This document shows positions 1-6,577 of a stretch of 13,937 bases of DNA, one piece after another. This DNA is from Bacillota bacterium. GTDB taxonomy: Bacteria > Bacillota > Clostridia > Peptostreptococcales > Anaerovoracaceae. Position numbers and translations under genes: made by a program. The stretch covers positions 1-13,937 of the forward strand of contig JAQXSU010000092.1 of the NCBI GenBank assembly GCA_029219125.1. Direction: 5' to 3'. The notes below the pieces were generated by a model, which saw only the letters and a program-made list of their open reading frames with translations, made no database searches and had not been told where the DNA came from. The stretch's first letter is position 1; the number at the start of each line of letters is the position of its first letter.

Positions 1-2133
1 CTTGCCGTAGGTTCGGAGAAAGATCTCCTCCAGTTCCTTTTCGCTGGCGGAAATGGCGCCGAGACCCTTCTCCTTCTTTCCGGATCCTCTGTTTTCACCG
101 CCGGCAACACCGCTTTTTACCAGACGTCCTACCCCGTCCACCCGGTATCCGCTGTCCACATGGGCCCCTCCATCAACTACTTCACATGGAACATAGACTG
201 CCGCACCATGTTCGCAGAACACCGAACCGGTGGGATTCTCCAGATCCCCTTCCGGCCGGTATCCGGCCAGTCCAATCACCTCTTCGGAATTATGACACGG
301 GCCATACCCATCCATGGAGGGCAGGAACCTGCCCAGACCCCTGGTATAAGCTGCCACATCCCGGGCATACTCTTTCAGCGTGGCTGCAGGTCCTCTTCCG
401 GTGAGGACTGCCATGGCTTTCCCGCCGGTTCTGCCGTTTCCTGCGCCGCTGCTCTCCTGCAATCGGGACTCCGCTCCCATTCTCTGCAGATCCGACATGG
501 CTCTGCCCACATGCTCCGTCGGCACTTCCAGTCGAACACTGCAGACCGGTTCCAGCAGCACGGCATTTCCTGCCGACTGCGCCTTTCGCAGTCCCTGCCG
601 GATGGCACGATAGGTTGCCTGACGGAAGTCTCCTCCCTCTGTATGCTTCAGATGGGCCCGGCCGCCCAGAATGGTAATCTTCAGATCCGTCACGGTGCTG
701 CCCGTCAGCACCCCCGGATGATTTTTCTCCTGCAGATGGGTCAGGATCAGCCGCTGCCAGTTCCGGTCCAGCTTGTCCTCGCTGCACAGCGAATCAAAAA
801 CCAGTCCGCTCCCCGGCTCACCCGGCTCCAGAAGAAGCTGCACCTCTGCGTAATGGCGAAGGGGCTCAAAGTGGCCGATGCCGATGACCGGTGCTGAAAT
901 GGTTTCTTTATAGATCAGGCTTCCCGCCCCGAAAGAAACGTCCAGGTCGAATCTTCGTTTGATCAGACTCTGCAAAATCTCCAGCCCCAGGTCTCCCATG
1001 ACCTCCACGTGAATTTCCTGCAGGGCTTCCTTCCATACCAGGTGCAGCAGGGGTTCTTCCTCCTCCAGCTGACGCAGTTTCTGCAGAGTCAGGGCCGGAT
1101 CTGCCTCTTCCGGCAGGATCATCCGATAGCTGAATGCCGGCTCCAGCATGGGCGGATGAACCGATTCCGTCTCGAAGCCCAGTCCTTCTCCTGCCCAGGT
1201 ATGGGAAAGTCCCGTCACCGCACAGACCGTGCCGGCTTCTGCTTCCGGAATCATCTGAAAGCTGTCCCCGGCATACAGGCGGAGTTGATCGGCTTTTTCC
1301 TCCCAGGATTCTCCTTTCAGATCCGTACCATGAAGCAGGTCACGGGTTTTCAGGGTTCCGCCGGTAATCTTCATATGGGTCTGCCGTTTCCCCTGCTTGT
1401 CCCGGGTGATCTTATATACCCTGGCACCGAAGGTTTCCGGATACTCCGACACAGGAGCATAGTTCTCCAAAGTCTTCAGCAGAGACTCCACGCCCTCCAG
1501 TTTCAATGCGGATCCGAAGCAGACAGGAAACACCTTCCTTTCTGCGATGGCACGCCGCGCCGACGCTTCTTCCACGCTGCCTTTTTCCAGATACTCTTCC
1601 ATCAGTTCCTCACTGCACATGGCCAGATTCTCCAGCCCATCCGAAGACGGCTTCCCATCCTCAAACAGAATGCATCCTTCCCCAAGATGCTCCGACAGAG
1701 ACGAAAGCAAGGCATCCCGATCTGTGCCGGGCTGATCCATTTTGTTCACAAACAGAAAAACGGGAATCCCGTAAGTGTCCAGTAGCTTCCAGAGGGTCAC
1801 CGTATGGCTCTGCACGCCGTCGGCCCCGCTGATGACCAGGATTGCACAGTCCAGCACCTGCAGCGTCCGCTCCATCTCACCGCTGAAGTCCACATGCCCC
1901 GGCGTATCCAGAAGGGTCACCTGCAGATTTCCCAGCGGAAACCGGGCCTCCTTGGAGAAGACCGTGATTCCCCGGGTCTGTTCGATTTTATCCGTATCCA
2001 AAAAGGCCGTCTGGTGATCCACACGGCCCAATTTCCGAATCGCTCCGGTCAGGTATAGAATGCTTTCCGATAAGGTGGTTTTGCCGGCATCCACATGTGC
2101 CACAATTCCCATAATCAGCTGCTTTTCGTTCAT
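1..2133 (-). CDS. TetM/EF-G-like translation factor GTPase, 3' end cut by window edge
   Basis: A ribosome-associated translational GTPase of the TetM/TetW/EF-G superfamily; 711 codons are visible and no stop is reached. The G domain is complete: P-loop HVDAGKTT at residues 13-20, switch I EQTRGIT at 51-57, DTPGH at 76-80, NKMD at 130-133 and SAL at 208-210. EF-G-like domains II-V follow; about residues 570-615 resemble the TetM C-terminus. Unlike TetM (about 640 residues) it continues past this point into a Gly-rich stretch ending near SASEKELEEIFLRTYGK. In related clostridial proteins I recall a C-terminal YacP/NYN nuclease-like domain at this place, but that part lies outside the window. 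Residues 494-504 read HLKHTEGGDFR where TetM has its tetracycline-displacing loop, so a chromosomal factor is more likely than a true resistance determinant. It starts 22 nt after tagO with a weak AAAGAGA ribosome binding site. Confidence 0.9.
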   Translation of the reverse strand, partial: MNEKQLIMGIVAHVDAGKTTLSESILYLTGAIRKLGRVDHQTAFLDTDKIEQTRGITVFSKEARFPLGNLQVTLLDTPGHVDFSGEMERTLQVLDCAILVISGADGVQSHTVTLWKLLDTYGIPVFLFVNKMDQPGTDRDALLSSLSEHLGEGCILFEDGKPSSDGLENLAMCSEELMEEYLEKGSVEEASARRAIAERKVFPVCFGSALKLEGVESLLKTLENYAPVSEYPETFGARVYKITRDKQGKRQTHMKITGGTLKTRDLLHGTDLKGESWEEKADQLRLYAGDSFQMIPEAEAGTVCAVTGLSHTWAGEGLGFETESVHPPMLEPAFSYRMILPEEADPALTLQKLRQLEEEEPLLHLVWKEALQEIHVEVMGDLGLEILQSLIKRRFDLDVSFGAGSLIYKETISAPVIGIGHFEPLRHYAEVQLLLEPGEPGSGLVFDSLCSEDKLDRNWQRLILTHLQEKNHPGVLTGSTVTDLKITILGGRAHLKHTEGGDFRQATYRAIRQGLRKAQSAGNAVLLEPVCSVRLEVPTEHVGRAMSDLQRMGAESRLQESSGAGNGRTGGKAMAVLTGRGPAATLKEYARDVAAYTRGLGRFLPSMDGYGPCHNSEEVIGLAGYRPEGDLENPTGSVFCEHGAAVYVPCEVVDGGAHVDSGYRVDGVGRLVKSGVAGGENRGSGKKEKGLGAISASEKELEEIFLRTYGK

Positions 2134-2155
2134 TGCTTCTCTTTCTTTGGTTTTG

Positions 2156-3271
2156 TTATTGCTCCGGTTGTTCCGATTCCGGTGTCAGCCCTGCCGCTGC
2201 CTCAATGGCTCTGGCTTTTTCCTCCTGCTCCTGCCGGATCTGCGGCAGCACATGATTCGGGTCGGTGAGGAAAATGTAGATCTGCAGCGCTGCCACAGCC
2301 ACCAGACCGAATCCCTCCACATTGAGGTTTCTGCTGAACATCACCGCAGCCACGCCCATAATTGCACTGACGCAGTACAGCATCAGGGTGGCACGGCGCT
2401 GCCCGTAGCCCAGGTTCATGAGACGGTGGTGAAGATGGCCTTTGTCGGCCTCCATGATCGGACGCTTATTGATCAGACGCCGGAAGATGGCGAAGGCGGT
2501 ATCGAAGATCGGCAGCCCCAGCACGAAAATCGGCACAGATGTCGCAATCACCGCTGCGCCCTTCGTCAGGCCCACGATGGATAATGTGGACAGCATGAAT
2601 CCCAGAAACAGGGAGCCGCCGTCACCCATGAAGACTTTCGCAGGGTAGAAATTAAACGGCAGAAATCCCAGGATGCCGCCTGCCAGCGCCAGCATGGCAG
2701 CTGCCGGAATATACTGTCCGAAAATATATGCCACATAGGCAAGGCAAAGTGCTGAAATCGCCGATGTCCCCGCTGCCAAGCCGTCCAGGCCGTCGATCAG
2801 GTTCACCGTGTTGGTGATGCCTACGATCCAGAGAATCGTCAGAAAAACACTGACCGGTGCTGCAAATGCCACATTGCCTTCCCCGAAGAAATTGGTCAGA
2901 AATTCAATGCGGAGTCCCCAGCCATACATCAGTGCTGCGATACCGATCTGCACCAGGAATTTCAGCTTTGCCGGGAGATTTTTCAGATCGTCGATGATAC
3001 CCAGAAGATACATCAGCGTGCCTCCGATCATCACGCCCACAATCTGTCGGTCGAAAGAAAGGAAGGCTACCATGGAGCCCATGGTTCCGATAAAGATGGC
3101 CATTCCGCCAAACCGCGGCATGGCGCGTGTATGCATCCTTCTCCCGTCCTTCGGCACATCGATGGCACCGATCCGATAGGCCACCTTGATGGCAATCGGC
3201 GTAAATGCCATGGAAATAAAAAGTGCCAGAATGAATATGATCCATAATTCATCGTATATTAGTCTGTTCAT
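2156..3271 (-). CDS. tagO: Undecaprenyl-phosphate N-acetylglucosaminyl 1-phosphate transferase (TagO/WecA/MraY family)
   Basis: A polytopic membrane enzyme that transfers a sugar 1-phosphate, usually GlcNAc-1-P from UDP-GlcNAc, to undecaprenyl phosphate. This is the first step of teichoic acid or other wall glycopolymer synthesis. The family signatures are intact over 371 residues: an Asp-Asp pair in GIIDDLKNLPAK (D94/D95), NLIDGLDGLAAG (N157, D160, D163), FMGDGGSLFLG (D217) and the cytoplasmic His motif GHLHHRL (278-284). Around ten hydrophobic segments alternate with short loops, and the length is usual for TagO/WecA. The C-terminus is a soluble Glu/Gln-rich tail. The HHR motif and overall length favour TagO/WecA over MraY; the exact sugar cannot be read from sequence. 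The ATG at 3271 follows an AAGGGG ribosome binding site. The gene lies 22 nt after comEB and 22 nt before the TetM-like GTPase, so all three are likely co-transcribed. Confidence 0.93.
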   Translation of the reverse strand: MNRLIYDELWIIFILALFISMAFTPIAIKVAYRIGAIDVPKDGRRMHTRAMPRFGGMAIFIGTMGSMVAFLSFDRQIVGVMIGGTLMYLLGIIDDLKNLPAKLKFLVQIGIAALMYGWGLRIEFLTNFFGEGNVAFAAPVSVFLTILWIVGITNTVNLIDGLDGLAAGTSAISALCLAYVAYIFGQYIPAAAMLALAGGILGFLPFNFYPAKVFMGDGGSLFLGFMLSTLSIVGLTKGAAVIATSVPIFVLGLPIFDTAFAIFRRLINKRPIMEADKGHLHHRLMNLGYGQRRATLMLYCVSAIMGVAAVMFSRNLNVEGFGLVAVAALQIYIFLTDPNHVLPQIRQEQEEKARAIEAAAGLTPESEQPEQ

Positions 3272-3293
3272 CGTTTCCCCTTACACTGTTTCT

Positions 3294-3749
3294 TTATGCG
3301 TTCTTTTCCAGCCGCTCCACCTTCAGACCCGCTTCCTCCAGGATTTCCAGAGAAAGCTCGTCCGGATACCCCTCCCGGACCACGATGCGCTGAATGCCTG
3401 CATTGATGATCATTTTCGCACAGACCACGCAGGGCTGGTGTGTGATGTAAATGGTTCCGCCTTCAATGGCATGTCCCATAGACGCAGCCTGGATAATGGC
3501 GTTCTGCTCCGCATGAAGGGCCCGGCACAGTTCCTGACGCTGGCCCGACGGGATGTTCAGCTTCTGCCGCAGACAGCCTCCGTTTTCTTCACAGTGGGAA
3601 AGCCCCCGCGGCGCCCCGTTGTACCCGGTGGCGATAGCCCGTCTGTCTTTTACAATCACCGCCCCCACATGACGACGCATGCAGGTGGAACGCTGTGCGG
3701 TCAGTTCTGCCATTTCCATAAAATATTCATCCCAGCTCGGTCTGTTCAT
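3294..3749 (-). CDS. comEB: Deoxycytidylate (dCMP) deaminase, ComEB family
   Basis: A zinc-dependent cytosolic enzyme that deaminates dCMP to dUMP, feeding dTMP synthesis. The 151-residue length is normal. Catalytic zinc site: HAEQNAI gives His79 and the proton-shuttling Glu81, and PCVVC gives Cys107 and Cys110. The N-terminal TCMRRHVGAVIV and ATGYNGAPRG segments are typical of dCMP deaminases and help separate it from cytidine, guanine and tRNA-adenosine deaminases. Additional cysteines (C53, C59, C75) may form the second metal site seen in this family. Its ATG overlaps the TGA stop of truA by 4 nt (ATGA), which implies translational coupling. The name comEB comes from the B. subtilis competence locus; no other competence genes are visible here, so the function is probably purely in nucleotide metabolism. 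Confidence 0.93.
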   Translation of the reverse strand: MNRPSWDEYFMEMAELTAQRSTCMRRHVGAVIVKDRRAIATGYNGAPRGLSHCEENGGCLRQKLNIPSGQRQELCRALHAEQNAIIQAASMGHAIEGGTIYITHQPCVVCAKMIINAGIQRIVVREGYPDELSLEILEEAGLKVERLEKNA

Positions 3750-4588
3750 CGTTTCTTCTCCTTGTCCCGGCAGTCCATGCCCTCTTCCCGGGCTGAGCGG
3801 ACTGCATCCTCATCAAAAAACACTTCTGCCAGATAGAGTCCCTCCGGCGGCGCTGTATGGCCTGCCTTCTGTCTGTCGCAGCTTTCCAGAATGCCGGTCA
3901 TTTCTTCCGGCCTTCTTCTGCCCAGTCCAACCTCCACCAGAGTTCCTGTTATGATTCTTACCATATTATATAGGAAACCGTCTCCGGTCACCTCCAGAAC
4001 AATATCCTGCCCCTGCCGGTTCACCGTCAGCGAATAGATGGTCCGCACCGTGGTTTCCCTCGGTGTGCTTCCCGAAGCCTGAAAACAGGCGAAATCATGG
4101 GTTCCAACCAGAAACTCCGCAGCCTTCTGCATGGCAGCTTCATCCAGCGGTTCCTGCACCTGATAGCAGTACTTTCTCCGGAAAATATCCGTTTCCGGAC
4201 TGTTTCCGATGAGATAGCGATACCGCTTTCCCAAAGAGGAGAATCTGGCGTGAAACTCCGCCGGCATCTCACAGACCGAAAGAATGCGCACATCGCCTAC
4301 CCGGCCGATTTTGCCGATTCCGCCGCCCTTTCCTGCCAGACGGTTGTTGACCGCCTGGGCAATCCGCTCCGTGGGGATCCCGAATTCGCCCGAAAAGGAT
4401 GCCTGCTGGCCCAGGGCATGTACCCCTGCATCGGTCCGGCTGGTACCATGAATCTGTACCGGTTTGCCCATGACCTGGCTCAGTGCCGCTTCCAGTTCTC
4501 CCTGCACCGTCCTGACTTCGGGCTGCCGCTGCCATCCGGAAAATCCGCTGCCGTCATATTCGATTTTCAGCAAAAAATTCCGCTCCAT
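3746..4588 (-). CDS. truA: tRNA pseudouridine(38-40) synthase TruA
   Basis: Converts uridine to pseudouridine at positions 38-40 of the tRNA anticodon arm. The 280-residue protein opens with FLLKIEYDGSGFSGWQRQP, the standard TruA N-terminus. It carries the catalytic aspartate in GTSRTDAGVHALGQ (D53), and shows the later conserved HDFACFQASGS and DGFLYNMVRIITGTL segments. All regions expected of a full-length TruA are present; the C-terminus is a short charged tail ending in DKEKKR. The ATG at 4588 lies just after a GAGGACG purine stretch that is part of a duplicated 10-mer. Its stop overlaps the start of the dCMP deaminase gene, and the YhbY gene ends about 50 nt upstream, so it sits inside a housekeeping operon. 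Confidence 0.96.
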   Translation of the reverse strand: MERNFLLKIEYDGSGFSGWQRQPEVRTVQGELEAALSQVMGKPVQIHGTSRTDAGVHALGQQASFSGEFGIPTERIAQAVNNRLAGKGGGIGKIGRVGDVRILSVCEMPAEFHARFSSLGKRYRYLIGNSPETDIFRRKYCYQVQEPLDEAAMQKAAEFLVGTHDFACFQASGSTPRETTVRTIYSLTVNRQGQDIVLEVTGDGFLYNMVRIITGTLVEVGLGRRRPEEMTGILESCDRQKAGHTAPPEGLYLAEVFFDEDAVRSAREEGMDCRDKEKKR

Positions 4589-4593
4589 TTCGC

Positions 4594-4623
4594 CGTCCTC
4601 AGCCGCCTTCCATCGTCCTCAGC
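4594..4623. repeat. Direct 10-bp repeat in the yhbY-truA gap, carrying two SD-like cores
   Basis: CGTCCTCAGC occurs at 4594-4603 and again at 4614-4623, a 20-nt period. On the coding (minus) strand each copy reads GCTGAGGACG and so carries a GAGG Shine-Dalgarno-like core. Only the copy nearer truA lies at a usable distance from its ATG. It may be a small local duplication; its function is unknown. Confidence 0.6.
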
Positions 4624-4638
4624 TTTCCGCAAGCCGGA

Positions 4639-4941
4639 CTACTTCCGCGGCAGTACAATCTGCCGCTTTTCCGGATCCGATGACTGCCGGTATAGCGTGA
4701 ACTTCCTGCCGATGGCCTGTACAAACTCCGCGGAGAGCTCCGCAGCCATGTCGTTTGCGGTCTGCTTCGGCTCCAGCTCGCAGCCTTCCTGCAGCTTCAC
4801 CTTCACCAGTTCCCGGTTTTCCAGACAGTTGTCCAGTTCCTTTATGACATTCTCCGTAATCCCCTGCTTGCCGATGTATACCAGCGGATCGATATTATGT
4901 GCCAGGGAACGGAGATAACTTCTCTGCTTGCTTGTAATCAT
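4639..4941 (-). CDS. yhbY: YhbY-family CRM-domain RNA-binding protein
   Basis: A single-domain CRM (YhbY/CRS1) protein of 100 residues. The family associates with the pre-50S ribosomal particle and is implicated in ribosome assembly. Typical features are the N-terminal MITSKQRSYLRSLAH helix, the glycine-bearing RNA-binding loop GKQGIT, a helix through VIKELDNCLENRELVKVKL, and a C-terminal strand GRKFTLYRQ. The reading frame is open further upstream to 4983. I chose the ATG at 4941 because AGGAGG lies 9 nt before it and because family members begin with this Met-(Ile/Leu)-Thr/Ser-x-Lys-Gln pattern. It starts 43 nt after the prepilin peptidase stop and ends 50 nt before truA. Confidence 0.93.
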   Translation of the reverse strand: MITSKQRSYLRSLAHNIDPLVYIGKQGITENVIKELDNCLENRELVKVKLQEGCELEPKQTANDMAAELSAEFVQAIGRKFTLYRQSSDPEKRQIVLPRK

Positions 4942-4950
4942 ATATAAAAA

Positions 4951-4956
4951 TCCTCC
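4951..4956 (-). promoter_or_regulatory. Ribosome binding site fixing the yhbY start
   Basis: Minus-strand AGGAGG, 9 nt before the ATG at 4939-4941. It rules out the longer frame starting at 4983, whose ATG would lie upstream of this site. Confidence 0.85.
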
Positions 4957-4984
4957 TGAAACTTTCATAAAACTATACTTCAAA

Positions 4985-5701
4985 TCAAAGTGGTATCATT
5001 ATATTATACCGTATTTCGTGCAAAAGTACCAGATAAATTCCTGCGGCCAGCGCAATATACGGCACCATGGGCTGCTGATCCGTACGTTTCACCCTGTGCC
5101 GCACCAGAAGATATACCAGATGGCCCGCACTCAGCAGAGTGGTCAGAATAAACACGGCGATAATTCCGTCCAGGCCGCAGCATAGCCCCAGTGCCCCGAA
5201 AAGCTTGATGTCCCCGCCTCCAAGGGTATCCTTTCTGTAGATCAGCTTTCCCAGAATGCCGATCAGCAGCATGACGCCGAAGCCGACAAGCGCGCCCCAC
5301 AGTCCTGAAAGGGGGCCTCCCTCATGGAACGGGATGAATCCGCAGCCGCAGATCACCAGAAGCAGCACCAGCTGATCCGGCACGATCCGATATTTAATGT
5401 CCGCAATGGCCATCTCCAACAGCAGCCAAACCGCCGCCAGGGCCGCAACTCCGTAAACCGGATCACGCATGGCAAGCCACACGGCCATCACAACAAACAG
5501 CCCGCTGAACACATACTTCCAGGGCGTGCTGCGAAGTCTCTGGACCGTGGGATGGAGCAGTTCCTCGTCCGGTTCCTGCCCGTAGTCACAGAGCCATCCT
5601 CCCGGCAGGCGGTTAAAAAAATATACGGCGCCGTTTCCCAGAATCACCCCGGCGAAAATCGCAGCCAGGCAGGTCAGCAGCACCCGAATCACTTCACTCA
5701 T
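4985..5701 (-). CDS. A24-family prepilin peptidase, short form without the zinc-cysteine module
   Basis: An integral-membrane aspartyl protease of the type IV prepilin peptidase family, which cleaves the leader peptide of type IV pilin-like proteins. It has 238 residues and about seven hydrophobic segments. Both catalytic aspartates are visible: D101 in MAIADIKYRIVPDQ and D164 in GGGDIKLFGALG. The N-terminus keeps a remnant of the PilD-type first segment (GVILGNGAVYFFNRLP). However, the next part, WLCDYGQEPDEELLHPTVQRL, has one cysteine instead of the two CxxC pairs of classical PilD/GspO, so the methyltransferase-associated module is absent or degenerate. No pilin, ATPase or assembly gene is in the window. 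The start at 5701 has a GGGGG ribosome binding site and a promoter just upstream. It appears to be the first gene of the run down to the TetM-like GTPase. Confidence 0.9.
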   Translation of the reverse strand: MSEVIRVLLTCLAAIFAGVILGNGAVYFFNRLPGGWLCDYGQEPDEELLHPTVQRLRSTPWKYVFSGLFVVMAVWLAMRDPVYGVAALAAVWLLLEMAIADIKYRIVPDQLVLLLVICGCGFIPFHEGGPLSGLWGALVGFGVMLLIGILGKLIYRKDTLGGGDIKLFGALGLCCGLDGIIAVFILTTLLSAGHLVYLLVRHRVKRTDQQPMVPYIALAAGIYLVLLHEIRYNIMIPL

Positions 5702-5725
5702 CGTTTACCCCCTTGTATTTCTACC

Positions 5726-5754
5726 ATTTTACCATTTCCTGCCGTCCGGCGCAA
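5726..5754 (-). promoter_or_regulatory. Sigma-A-like promoter for the prepilin peptidase-tagO operon
   Basis: On the minus strand, -35 TTGCGC (5749-5754), a 17-bp spacer and -10 TAAAAT (5726-5731). It is correctly placed ahead of the GGGGG ribosome binding site (5708-5712) and the ATG at 5701. The -35 box is weak. Its -35 lies only 9 bp from that of the divergent LUD gene promoter. Confidence 0.6.
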
Positions 5755-5763
5755 GTATTCGCC

Positions 5764-5792
5764 TTGCCAAAACCCGTTCAATTTACTATAAT
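5764..5792 (+). promoter_or_regulatory. Sigma-A-like promoter of the LUD-domain gene
   Basis: -35 TTGCCA (5764-5769), a 17-bp spacer and a perfect -10 TATAAT (5787-5792). The predicted start near 5799 leaves a leader of about 50 nt. This is the best promoter match in the window and stands back to back with the minus-strand promoter at 5726-5754. Confidence 0.78.
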
Positions 5793-5794
5793 GT

Positions 5795-5813
5795 TATCAT
5801 AAAACTATCATAA
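5795..5813 (+). repeat. Tandem TATCATAA repeats at the LUD gene transcription start
   Basis: TATCATAA at 5795-5802 and 5806-5813, offset by 11 bp (about one helical turn). They begin 3 bp after the -10 box and cover the expected start site. Position and phasing suit a repressor operator, but no regulator is known from this window. Confidence 0.5.
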
Positions 5814-5833
5814 GACAATTGAAAGATTGTGAA

Positions 5834-5842
5834 AGGTGGAGG
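5834..5842 (+). promoter_or_regulatory. Ribosome binding site fixing the LUD gene start
   Basis: AGGTGGAGG lies 8 nt before the ATG at 5851. A GTG at 5836 in the same frame falls inside this site and is therefore not the start. Confidence 0.85.
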
Positions 5843-5850
5843 AAAAAACA

Positions 5851-6492
5851 ATGAACGAGATTAAAAAAATCCGCTACGGACGGCTGGGACCGAAGGTAGC
5901 GGAAGCCCTGATAAAGAGAAATTTCGATGCCTGGTACTGCGAGGACGCCGATGCCGCCCTGAACAAAATCCTCACTCTCATCCCTTCCGATGCGTCGGTG
6001 GGTTACGGCGGGTCTCTGACCATCAATGCCCTGGGATTAAAGGAGGCACTCCGTGCCAGAGGGAACCGGATGTTTGACCGGGATCTGGCCGCAAACCCGG
6101 AAGAAAGGAAACAGATCGAACACCAGGCCCTCTCCGGCGACTGGTTCCTCATGAGCAGCAACGCAGTCAGCGAAGACGGACAGCTGGTGAATATCGACGG
6201 CATCGGAAACCGTGTGGCCGCCCTGGTTTACGGCCCGGAAAACGTGCTGGTGGTGGCCGGCATGAATAAGGTGGTTCCAACGGCGGACGATGCCTGGACC
6301 CGTGCCCGCAGTACCGCCAGTCCGGAAAACATGGCCCGCTTCACCGGCAAGAAAACCCCTTGCGCCGTCACCGGAGCCTGCGCTGACTGCAACAGCCCGG
6401 ACTGCATCTGCAACCAGCTGCTGCTGACCCGCCGCTGCAATCCACCGAAGCGGATCAAGGTGATCCTGGTGGGCGAAGACCTGGGTCTGTAA
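5851..6492 (+). CDS. LUD-domain (DUF162, LutC/YkgG-like) protein with C-terminal cysteine cluster
   Basis: A 213-residue protein of the LUD (lactate utilization/DUF162) family, to which LutC and the C-terminal part of LutB belong. The N-terminal LUD fold shows GYGGSLT (51-57), corresponding to the family's Gly-rich loop, and VLVVAGMNKVV (132-142). A cysteine-rich tail TPCAVTGACADCNSPDCIC (169-187; C171, C177, C180, C185, C187) recalls iron-sulfur or zinc binding. It is common in stand-alone clostridial LUD proteins, whose biochemical role I do not know. No lutA or lutB partner is present, so involvement in lactate oxidation cannot be assumed. It is the only plus-strand gene in the window, with its own promoter and a strong ribosome binding site, and converges on hicB. 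Confidence 0.88.
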   Translation: MNEIKKIRYGRLGPKVAEALIKRNFDAWYCEDADAALNKILTLIPSDASVGYGGSLTINALGLKEALRARGNRMFDRDLAANPEERKQIEHQALSGDWFLMSSNAVSEDGQLVNIDGIGNRVAALVYGPENVLVVAGMNKVVPTADDAWTRARSTASPENMARFTGKKTPCAVTGACADCNSPDCICNQLLLTRRCNPPKRIKVILVGEDLGL

Positions 6493-6529
6493 GCCTAAAC
6501 AAGCCCCCTGTTTTGAAATTCCGTAGAAT

Positions 6530-6577
6530 TAGCCGGTCATGTACTGCATTCCGCTAGTGCAGACCGGCTATACTTTT
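6530..6577 (+). terminator. Hairpin between the LUD gene and hicB, probable LUD gene terminator
   Basis: TAGCCGGTC (6530-6538) pairs perfectly with GACCGGCTA (6562-6570) around a 23-nt loop that can form a small inner CTGCA/TGCAG stem. A short TTTT follows at 6574-6577 on the plus strand. The hairpin overlaps the last codons of the convergent hicB gene. An outer pair, CGTAGAA (6522-6528) and TTCTACG (6590-6596), could extend the structure. The T-run is short, so efficiency is uncertain; there is no T-run for the minus strand. Confidence 0.5.

Noticed and set aside
160..2058. Several long plus-strand open frames (for example 160-897, 1009-1785, 1775-2017)
   Set aside because: They lie antisense to the TetM-like GTPase gene, whose minus-strand frame has intact GTPase motifs. 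The plus-strand products show no known pattern and no good ribosome binding sites.
1..2133. Tetracycline resistance determinant
   Set aside because: Similar to TetM overall but without the TetM domain IV loop residues, longer than TetM, and placed in a housekeeping operon without mobile-element context.
4998..5008. Overlapping minus-strand TATAAT boxes inside the end of the prepilin peptidase gene, possible yhbY promoter
   Set aside because: No -35-like hexamer at 16-18 bp upstream of either box. They may be used as an internal promoter, but the evidence is too thin.
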